Positions 1-9,308 of a DNA stretch of 64,000 nt are shown here, one piece after another. A program made the translations under genes and the position numbers. The stretch is from positions 5,704,001 to 5,768,000 of the forward strand of contig NC_085124.1 of assembly GCF_030269925.1 (NCBI RefSeq), read 5' to 3'. The DNA comes from Bombyx mori (Eukaryota; Arthropoda; Insecta; Lepidoptera; Bombycidae). A model generated the notes under the pieces. That model ran no database searches, was not told the DNA's origin, and saw only the letters and a list, made by a program, of their open reading frames with translations. The first letter of the stretch is position 1. Every line of letters starts with the position of its first letter.

Positions 1-227
1 ATGTTTAGATTGCATTGGGGGTCAGAGCTTTGCTTACTTTTGCTTAGAAGGGGAAAGGGGGTGAATAATTATAATAAATCTGCTTATGTAATACTTGAAT
101 GGCTCCTAAGGATGTCCAGTAGAGAAAGATTGCATTAGGTCCACATTTGTATAATGCATTGCTTAGGTCAGAAAGGAGTAAAAATGTTTGATGTCCAATA
201 GGTATTTTTGGGTTTAAATCCTGTATT
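1..227. other. intergenic, no gene seen
   Basis: AT-rich sequence with no open frame of note, no splice-bounded exon and no repeat family that I recognise. Confidence 0.4.
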
Positions 228-505
228 TGAGTCGTCTATTATCAAAGGTGGCAATCTGTACATTTGGACAAAAAAATTTTATTGATATGTCAATACAGAT
301 TTATTTGAATATAATCGTCTCCTTCAAAGAATACGGTTCAAAACCTGCATTAAATAAAGGTTAATAGTTAACCTGTTATTTATCTAAGATGTCGTTCCGA
401 AGAGTTTTGTGACTGCCAATGGAATACAAAGTCAATAATTCGTTTTTCTGATTTACCAATCATTGTCCAAAAGTCAGATTGCCGCCTTTGATAATAGTAG
501 ACTCA
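228..505. mobile_element. short terminal-inverted-repeat element (MITE-like)
   Basis: The two ends are inverted copies of each other. Position 228 begins TGAGTCGTCTATTATCAAAG and the complement of the right end (reading back from 505) begins TGAGTCTACTATTATCAAAG. Similarity continues inward through GCAATCTG and a TTGTCCAAA stretch, giving arms of about 44 bp around an AT-rich core. There is no coding potential, so it is a non-autonomous element. The superfamily is not known; no clear target duplication was found. Confidence 0.6.
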
Positions 506-1198
506 TTTATCCTTTATTTCAGAAGGTGGACCATACAGATTTTTTTCATTTTGTAGTTTGCTTTCACTATGGTTTTATTGGTAGTGTCCTGGTAAAACCT
601 GAATTATTGTCTAAATAAAGCTACAATTAATCATGAAATAAGTTGGTAGTTTTGTTTGCTTTGCAGTACATTGGTTAAAACACAAAAAACATACTGTATC
701 CCATAATTTCTCCACTAGGTGATTCCACAACTTGAAAATATTCTGGCCAATGTGCCAAATATTGCGTGTAAAACGATAGGCCATATGTCTCTGTCAGCGG
801 GTCTAGATTCCTGAAAAGTCAATAAAATTGTGCAGTTATTGATTTGTTATTGTGAGTGAGATGATTTACGACGGTAAAAGAAGAAATGTTCGTAGAAGTA
901 AGGCAAATGAAATTAAATCTAGATCGTGAGCATGATAGTTAATTTGCCGAATACTGTGGGGACATTAATAGGTTAATCATAGAAACCAAAAGGTTAATTT
1001 CCAACAAAACTTACACATTGTTAAATCTCAGCATATCTTCACACGTAAACGGTCGTAATGTTGTCATTTTCGTTTCTTAAATTATATTTATAAGTAGGTT
1101 TATAGGTAGGTACCTTTAATTAATTATTAAATACTGTACCGTACCTTACCTACCTAGCATTAAAATCATAGAATAAACACTTAATATATTTGAGTATA
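506..1198. other. intergenic, no gene seen
   Basis: AT-rich DNA between the small inverted-repeat element and the pogo-like elements. No coding or structured feature is supported. Confidence 0.4.
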
Positions 1199-1267
1199 CC
1201 GTACAATGGGGTAAATAGGGACAAAATCGACCTTCAGATTGAATTTTAAAATAGTTCCAATTAAATA

Positions 1268-2547
1268 CCGGTAAAATGGGGCGATTAGGGATTGAAAGGC
1301 GAATCGGGAAAAAACCTAGAAATTCTTTCGACGCTCAATATAAGTTTTATATTCGTTGCAAAATCTTCCATTTTTTTGTAGTTTAATAGTAGAATGTTGA
1401 AAGTTCACAAAACAACTCTGAATATGCATGATAATAGCTGCTAACTTATAAAAAATCGCGTTTCAAATTAACTTCCTGTGGTGGTAATTATTTTAGTGCT
1501 AGAAACTTTGCTCTCTTTTATTTATTTGATAATAATAGAAGACGACTATGATTTATAAACGTTATTTAGTGTTTGAACCAGCATATATATTAAAGGTAAG
1601 TCTCAGTTGTTATTGGTTTTAATGTATTTGATTAAATAAAAATACATGTAAAAATCTGTTGTTTTTGGGGATATTGGGGACGTCTTAGGTACAAATAACA
1701 ACGAAAAAGGGGTCAATTGGGATGAGAATACGTGAAATGGAAACGACCTCAGTATAAATAGGTACAGGTTTGTAGGGTTGTCTATGTAGTTATAACAATA
1801 TTTTTTAAATTTGTTAGTAAAAATCTGGTTTATCGAAGCGAAATTGGGAATAAGTCTTTAGTTGAAATAGATAAGCAATTTAATATAAGTAAGTCGATTT
1901 TGCAGAGACATGTAACAAGATCAATGAAATCTCAAGGTGGACAAAAATGTCTAAGTAATACATAATAAAATATTTAATATTTGTTCAGAGTGGGGGTATT
2001 CATCTGATTAATCCATGGAATAACCGACACACCTAATCTCTTAACCCAGATAGAAATATCAGCCTCTAAGTACTTACCAAGAACGGAGAAATATAAACCG
2101 TTTCTAAGAAAGCCCACTATATGTGTATAAATATATATATAAATATATATATATTGTTGTTACTGCACTGTCAATTGCACCTATAATTGAGGTGATGTCT
2201 GCCATGTACTTTTGTCAGTTTTTCAATTTTTTTTATTGATGATCACTTTGTTGGTGCAACTAAATAATTAAATAAATTAAAACTATATATAAAAATAAAA
2301 GTAGTGCCAACCCTAGCAAATTTCTCATTTCATCCCAATTAACCGCAATTTTCGGGTAAATAGGGATTACACCTATTTTTGCATTTTTTGCTTAAACTGG
2401 AATGCTACTTGCATAATTTTAAATTAGACAACAAAGATGCCTCCAAGACTCAATCATTTTGATCCTGATATAGCATTATATACATCAACAACTAACTTAA
2501 AATTGCTCATAAAGTTGGAATTTGTCCCTAATCGCCCCATTTTACGG
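1268..2547. mobile_element. pogo-like DNA transposon (inner), defective
   Basis: The ends are inverted copies: the left begins CCGGTAAAATGGGGCGATTA and the complement of the right begins CCGTAAAATGGGGCGATTAG. They differ by one inserted base and are flanked by TA at 1266-1267 and 2548-2549. Subterminal copies of a related GGTAAATAGGGA motif occur near 2350. The element is 1280 bp, too short for a full transposase, but it keeps a DNA-binding remnant (1810-1965). Confidence 0.65.
1810..1965 (+). pseudogene. remnant of pogo transposase N-terminal psq/HTH domain
   Basis: A 51-codon frame ends in TAA and reads ...EIDKQFNISKSILQRHV...KSQGGQK. This is the pattern of the psq/CENP-B-type helix-turn-helix at the start of pogo-family transposases, in which a helix is followed by 'S/PKSTL-RH' and then 'GG-K/Q'. 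The catalytic DDE part is absent. It sits inside the TA-flanked inverted-repeat element, which agrees with the assignment. Family call is by motif reading only. Confidence 0.55.
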
Positions 2548-4053
2548 TAGTCACTGCTCAACCAAAGAAATAAGTTGAGTCTTGAACGTACCTAGGTGAT
2601 AAAAACCGTTACATTATTTTAATTATTAATTTTAAAGAAATAATCGGTAAAATAATGGCCGTCCCAATTTACCCAGCGTCCGGGGTAAATTGACACGGTT
2701 AAGGGTTAAATTGGGATATTTGTAAGGGTTGTCAACTCGCAGTACTGCGATATATTGGTAGGTGCCATATAATTATTTATATGGACCGAAATGATGAATA
2801 CAATCCATAATTTAAGCACAATACACAACATAGTGTAAATTAAGCTGGTTTCTATTCCGAAGCGATGTGACGTGAATGATAATCAACAATACAATGATCA
2901 AAAAAAGTATGTGCATGTTATATTTTAGAAAATTATTATTTAATTTCCTTAAAAATCACAACTCTGAAACAAAATCATAAAATAGAATAAAAAATAGAAA
3001 ACAAAAGGACTGGAAATGCAATAATACAATTTTATTTAATCAACATTTTCAAAATAATCTTTGAGCAAGAGTAAGATATCAGGTGAATAAGATAAAAAAA
3101 AAACAGCTTTATCTGATTACTGCCAATAATAACAAAAATAAAAGAAATTCTTCTAAACTCAATTAATTCACTCACTCATAATTGGATATTTCGGATTTTT
3201 AATTAATGTTACATTTAAAATCTGAGGCCTGTTTTTATTTGTGTGTGCATTGTGAATGTTAACAAAATCATGATTCGACGCGTGAATAGATTCTGAAATA
3301 ACAAAAGTTTTGATTCGTTCGAGTTCTTTTAACTTATAATTTCTTTTATTGCTATAAAGAACATACGACCGGGCAGATATTACAAGGTAAATGTCGCGAA
3401 AAAAAAGTAATTATATATATACTTTTCTTTTACCTATAATACTTACATAAACTAACTGATAAACACATTAACCTTCTTTACATCACGCAATTAAGTGATA
3501 GTATAGGCTAAAAAATCTATTATAAGATATCAGTGACAACCCTAACAAGCCATCCCTATTTTGTCTTTTGGCGTTCCAATTTTGTGTTTTCTCGTCCCTA
3601 ATTTATCCAGTCTCGTTCCCAATTACCTTACACACGTCCCAATTTTCACCAAAAAGAAAGGAAAAAATATACATTTTTTATTTTGTCGAAATATTGTATT
3701 TAAAATAAGAATATTGCAACTTACCGTTTGTTGTGGTATTTCCAGGTGTATTAAAAACTTATATAAACTGTGATCTTATTGAAAAAATAACGATAATATT
3801 ACTTTTTTTAAAAGTTCTTTAAGCTGTTTTAAAACGCACTTTTCAACCACTATTTTAAATTTAATTTGACGAATTTTTAGGACCAACTTAACTCATGTAC
3901 TTGTACTTCCATAGTTAACTTGGTTTTTCTTCTATACATTGATAAATATTACCTTAAAGAAAATTAGGTAGATTCCGTGCTACAAGTACTTTGAGAATCT
4001 TCCGCAGGTTTGTCCCAATTTACCCCAGAATCCCAATTTACCCCATGTCATGG

Positions 4054-4771
4054 TACTGAAATTGAAACTGAAAAGTGGTGTATTAAAAACATAGAATTCA
4101 AATTTTTTTAAGAGACTTTATGTCCTGGTAACTAAGACCTTTGATTTGGTCAATAGTTTGATTTGTTTTATTTTGTCTATTTAGTGTTTCTTCAGGTTTA
4201 AATGTGTAATAACGGTGGTTTATTAACTATTTAGTATCTATAGAAGTGCATAAATGTGGGAAAATAAAACCACTGGACGTAGCTTCTCGGGATCCTACAA
4301 AAAGTCCACTGAAAAAGTCTCAGTAAATGACCACCATTTTATTGAGAGTACATTTCATCCCATATCATCTCATCTCATTTTATTTAATTTCACTCCAATA
4401 TCATTTTTCATAAAATTATGAATATAAATTAAAATAAGACATGACCTTAAGGTCAAAGTTACCAGGTCTGAAATCTATTAAAAAATTTTTTTGATAGTGT
4501 AAGTCCATGGAGTTATTGTAGGTACTTATTAACTCCATGTGTAAGTCGTAAGTCATAGATTTGAAAGTTCTGTAAGTGAAAAATGTGGTCTTGGTCTTGG
4601 ACTCTTTACCCCGTTAATAAATTTAGTAAAGTGTATGTATGTATGTACTACGACTTAATATTTATTTATTGAACCTAGGACATTGTTGTACCTACAAATA
4701 TCATTAATACCTTTATTTAATAGTAAGCTTATTAGCCATGAGAAATGTGTAATTAATAGAAGTTTATTTAA
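4054..4771. other. intergenic / PRORP upstream region
   Basis: AT-rich DNA between the pogo-like element and the PRORP start codon. No convincing TATA box was found; a short run of TATG tandem repeats lies near 4635-4650. The PRORP promoter and 5' untranslated region should lie at its right end. Confidence 0.3.
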
Positions 4772-7700
4772 ATGACAAGTATGTTTTGTAATACCGCGCG
4801 ATTAGCCCACTTCGGTGAGTTTTTTAATACTTCATTTAATCTACTTAAAATATTCGGATATTACTCATGATGACTATGTTTATGTTATATATATTCATTA
4901 AAGTATACATCGCTTAAATAGGTACTATGTTATTTCAGGATTAGGGCGTACTTGTCGTTTCGTTTACAAATCTGCAGTTAAAGAACCAGCACCAATTAAA
5001 TGTGTAAGCAGTCAAATAGCATATTTAGAATCGGAACTCGAGAAAAGCTCATTTAACTGGAATGAATTAAAAAAGAACATACTCTTTGAAAGAGGAAACA
5101 TTAATGAGAAAAATTTTGAAGGAGTTCTCCTGAAGTTTATGGTACAAAGAAAAAAGTTTGATGCTGCAAACTCTTTTGTTTGTTATATAAATAAAAAAAA
5201 TGAAGAACTATCTTTAGGTGCAATAAATGGACTTCTAATGCTCTATTATGAAATGTCAAAAGAAAATAAATTAATAGACGAAGGAAAAACATTTATACTT
5301 AAAACATATAGAGACTTATACAAAAAGTATAAAGTTCTAGATTATACAACAAGTGAGAAGCTTCTACATGCACTATGTTGTATAGGAGAGTGGGAAAAGG
5401 CTTTGAAAGTTTTAGATGAAATAAATTTAAGTAGTGTTCCATCACATTCTGCTTACAGTACAGTGATCGCTACGCTTTTAAAGTTGAACAAAAAGAAAAA
5501 ATCAATGGAAGTCATAGAAAAAAGTATACTTGCAAGAAGACCTCTACAGGATGACGCTTATGATGCATGGATTGACTACATATTAAGAAAGTACAAAGAT
5601 AAGAAAATTATAGAAAAATATGCAGATGAGTTATGTTTGCATATTATAAACACATACTCAACTATTTCTGAAATCACAGCCAATAAGATTAAAGACTTGT
5701 ATAGTTCTTTAGGATGGAAAGCAAATTACACAAAAATTACCAAATATAAGTAAGTAATTGTAATGAAATGTTATGTCTGGGTTAATTCATCTAATACATA
5801 AAAAAAGGATTTTCCAACACTAATGTCTATTCTGATTTGGAATGCCTTGTTTAATGACATACAGGCTCATCTATTGACTTATATGGTAGCAGCGATATAG
5901 AACTCAGCGCTCTATAGGTGACTGAAATATTTGAAATGCTATATATAGGTACTACTTCAACAAAATAATATGTTTGATGAGCTAAGTCAAAACACTTATT
6001 GTTTTTTTTTATAATAAACTTATAATTAATCAGTTAAATTCCCATTATATCATCTATTTGCTTTTAAAACATGATGCAAAAATATATATTAAATTCACAT
6101 CATATTATAAGAAATTTTGATAAAAATCTTAAATTTAAGTATTTATTAACTTTTAAATATTTACATTACATACATTTAAATTTCAGTGGTCGATGTCAGA
6201 GCTGCAGTAAAACTTTAGACTGTTTAAAATTGTCAGATGAAGAATTCAAAACACTTCAAAGTAACATCAAAGATAAACTGATTATAGGTTCAGATTTATT
6301 CCTGAAAACGTCACCACAGGAGTTGGAAAAGTTCCTGAATTTTATAGAGAAAACTGGACCATATGATATAATTTTGGATGCTCTGAATGTCTCATATTCT
6401 ATTGGAAAGCAGTCTCAAGCGACAGGGGCAAAGGCTTTACATATTGTAGTAGAATATTTCTTAAACCAAAATAAAAAAGTATTAATATTAGGTAGAAAGC
6501 ACATTTTGACTTGGAAAAAGAATTTAATAGGAGACATGCTATCAAAAACAAGCAGTTTCTTTACAGATAACTTGTAAGTATAAATTTACATTGACATTTA
6601 TGAAATTAACTGTTTAAAATTAGATTTAAATTTAATAGCTGTGAAAAATGGTGGTTGTGAAATATTTCATCTTAAGAAGTGATGTGAAAATTTTTTTTTT
6701 TTTTTTTATTGCCCTTGTAGGCAGACGAGCATACGGCCCACCTGATGGTGAGTGGTTACCGTCGCCCATGGACTTCAGCAATGCCAGGGGCAGAGCCAAG
6801 CCGCTGCCTACTGAAGTAAAGTACCGACTACTTATATTTATAAATGGTATGTTTTCAGATCACAAGATGATCCGTATATCATTACTGCTGCCATATTCAG
6901 TGGTTCTCATACAGATATAGTGTCAAAGGACCTGTTACGAGGACACATATTTAAATTGCAAGACGAGTATTTGAGGATATTATTCAAGAGGTGGCAATGG
7001 CAACATCAGTGGATGTTGTTTAAAACGAATAACAAACATGGATTAAGAATACAGGTAATATTTTAAATAAGTCTTAGGTGCACTTAGTTGAGTGAGGGCA
7101 AGTGAATTTGCAAATTTGCATACACAGACAAATAAACACAAAGAGCATTGTGGTTTTTTTTTTTTTTTTATTGCTTAGATGTGTGGACGAGCTCACAGCT
7201 CACCTGGTGTTAAGTGGTTGCTGGAGCCCATAGACATCTACAATGTAAATACGCCACACACCTTGAGGTATAGTTCTAAGGTCTCAGTATATTTACAACG
7301 GCTACCCCACCCTTCGAACCGAAACGCATTACTGCTTCACGGCAGAAATAGGCGGGGCGGTGGTACCTACCCGTGCGGACTGAAAAGAGGTCCTACCACC
7401 AGTAATTACGCAAATTATAAATTTTGCGGTTTGATTTTTATTGCACGGTGTTATTCCTTCACCGTGGAAGTCAATCGTGAACATTTGTTGAGTACGTATT
7501 TCATTAGAAAAATTGGTACCCGCCAGCGAGATTCGAACACCAGTGCATCGCTCGATACGAATGCACCGGACGTCTTATCCTTTAGGCCACGACGACTTCA
7601 AAATGTCATGACAATTGTTTATTTATTGTTGTTGTCAATTGTATTGGGTTTTGGTAACTACTTAAAACAGGTGGGCCATGAACTTCATCACTTGTCTGCA

Positions 7701-8681
7701 ATAAAAATATGCTACTATACTTTAGTACAGTAATATTTGAATAAAATTAGTTATAATAATCAACACACAATACTCCATTTGTATCTCTATGATTATTAAG
7801 AGTATCATCAGCGATAAAAATCAATTGCTAACCGTCACATCCCTAGTTATGTGGTACTGACAGATGTCAATGTCTTACAGGTTATTGTAACCCGCGCCAT
7901 GCTACAGCGCACATAGTATAGTATTTGACTTGCGCTATAACATAGTAACGAAAGGAATAGCATCGTGTAATAAAAATCAAACCCGCAAAATTATAATTTG
8001 CGTAATTACTGGTGGTAGGACCTCTTGTGAGTCCGCGCGGGTGGTAGGTACCACCACCCTGCCTATTTCTGCCGTGAAGCGGTAATGCGTTTCGGTTTGA
8101 AGGGTGGGGCAGCCGTTGTAACTACACTGAGACCTTAGAACTTATATCTCAAGGTGGGTGGCGCATTTACGTTGTAGATGTCTATGGGCTCCAGTAACCA
8201 CTTAACACCAGGTGGGCTGTGAGCTCATCCAACCATCTAAGCAAATAATAAAAAAAAAACAATAAAAGGAACCTTTCTTACCTAAACACACGAAACACTA
8301 AATTAACAAAATAAAGCAATTCACACAACTGCGCTCCTCGCGTTCCCGCAAAAAGTCCTGTCACCTCTAATTTATTTTTGTTATTCGATTAACCATGGAT
8401 TAGGTTATTCGATTAACCATTTATAATACAATATGTACTATCCGAATTTCATATTTAATGTTGCAATAGTCTGAGTGAAATGAGTTTTTATTGAACTATG
8501 GAAAGCTAAACATCCCTCCATTGATTATTTTCAGCCGCCATTAGTTTTCACACCGTGCCCGCAAAAGAACAATAACAGTTGGCATCTTCCTTATAAAGGC
8601 GAAGATGAAGAGTTGGGACTAAATATTGTTAATGATGGGACACCAAATCTAAATAACTGGTTGTGTTTAACACCAAATTGA
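4772..8681 (+). CDS. PRORP: mitochondrial RNase P catalytic subunit (PRORP/MRPP3)
   Basis: Cleaves 5' leaders from mitochondrial tRNA precursors; in animals it works with the MRPP1-MRPP2 methyltransferase/dehydrogenase complex. Five exons join in phase: 4772-4814, 4939-5749, 6187-6573, 6859-7054, 8535-8681, giving 527 aa (fly and human proteins are of similar size). The basic N-terminus looks like a mitochondrial targeting peptide. Residues about 20-284 are helical, PPR-like. The metallonuclease follows: zinc ligands C288 and C291 (GRCQSC), catalytic D349 within ILDALNVSYS, D417-D418 (DDPYI), D438 (SKDLLRGH), and closing zinc ligands H496 (SWHLPY) and C523 (NWLCL). All expected metal-binding residues are present, so the enzyme should be active. 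Introns 3 and 4 carry SINEs. The last coding segment is duplicated just after the stop. Downstream neighbour on the same strand starts 627 bp later. Confidence 0.93.
6690..6813 (-). repeat. short A-tailed repeat, family B (PRORP intron 3)
   Basis: Starts on + with a poly-T run followed by ATTGCCCTTGTAGGCAGACG and ends in CCGCTGCCTAC, the complement of the unit seen at 11362, 11772 and 13179. Reads as a 120-bp retroposed 3' tail in minus orientation, with an A-tail. Family name uncertain. Confidence 0.75.
7154..7597 (-). mobile_element. full-length Bm1 SINE (PRORP intron 4)
   Basis: On the minus strand it runs from a tRNA-like head (GTCGTGGCCTAAAGGATAAG, with box-B-like GGTGTTCGAATC) through the body (ACTGGTGGTAGGACCTCTT ... 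CTCACAGC in complement) to a poly-A tail. About 445 bp, the expected full length. It lies inverted to the 7953-8260 copy. Confidence 0.85.
7953..8260 (+). mobile_element. 5'-truncated Bm1 SINE (PRORP intron 4)
   Basis: Body and A-tail of Bm1 beginning GGAATAGCATCGTGTAATAA and ending in a poly-A run; the tRNA-like head is missing. Opposite orientation to the copy 360 bp upstream. Confidence 0.85.
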
Positions 8682-8755
8682 CGATGGGACTAAATATTGT
8701 TAATGATGGGACACCAAATCTCAATATTTGGTTGTGTTTAACTCCAAATTGGCGA
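8614..8755 (+). repeat. 71-bp tandem duplication of the PRORP C-terminal coding end
   Basis: 8614-8684 and 8685-8755 are two adjacent, near-identical copies of a 71-bp unit. The first copy encodes the last residues of PRORP including the zinc ligand C523 and the stop codon. The second lies just downstream, beyond the stop. A few substitutions separate the copies. Confidence 0.85.
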
Positions 8756-9308
8756 TGGATTAAAAAGTTGATTTTACACATCTTTTTTTGTTTTACTTTA
8801 CAATTACAGTGAAATATTGTAATGGTGATATAATGTGATTATTGGTCAGTCTTCCGCCTCTGGAATGAACTGTTTTCCATGTTGTTCCCTTAGTACTTAT
8901 TGTCATTTTCATCTGACAACCATAACATATACTAAAGATCAGTTTGACTTCCTGGAATGCAGACATCATTGACGGTGCGTTTACAAAGAACTATTTAGCC
9001 ACTTCGCATTTGGCTCTGCAATGATTTCTCCTTCACGGTTTCCTGAAAGACGGTGACTACTTATCACCCAGGTGGTCATATGCTTGCTTACATCCGCAGG
9101 CAATGAAAAAAAAAAACTTTAGGTGCTCCTTTTCCTAGGGTTCGAGGTGTCTGGAAATAGCTCAGCAGTTCCTAAAAATTGAAATTGGCCTATACCTTCT
9201 TTAACGATTAATTTAATACATATTTGTTCTGATATTGACATTATACGTCATTGTCTATTTTTTTGTTTGGTGTCGCAGTAGCTAAATTAAAGTACAAAAA
9301 AGCAAATC

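Larger units (their letters stand above)
1199..4053. mobile_element. pogo-like DNA transposon (outer), degenerate
   Basis: The left end (CCGTACAATGGGGTAAATAG) and the complement of the right end (CCATGACATGGGGTAAATTG) are inverted and each is flanked by TA (1197-1198 and 4054-4055), the target duplication of the Tc1/mariner superfamily. The motif GGGGTAAATTGGGA recurs on both strands near the ends and inside (about 2660-2720, 3555-3640, 4015-4045), giving an array of subterminal motifs. No long transposase frame survives. A second related element (1268-2547) lies inside. The right half could instead be a third element with its own left end near 2645. Confidence 0.55.
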
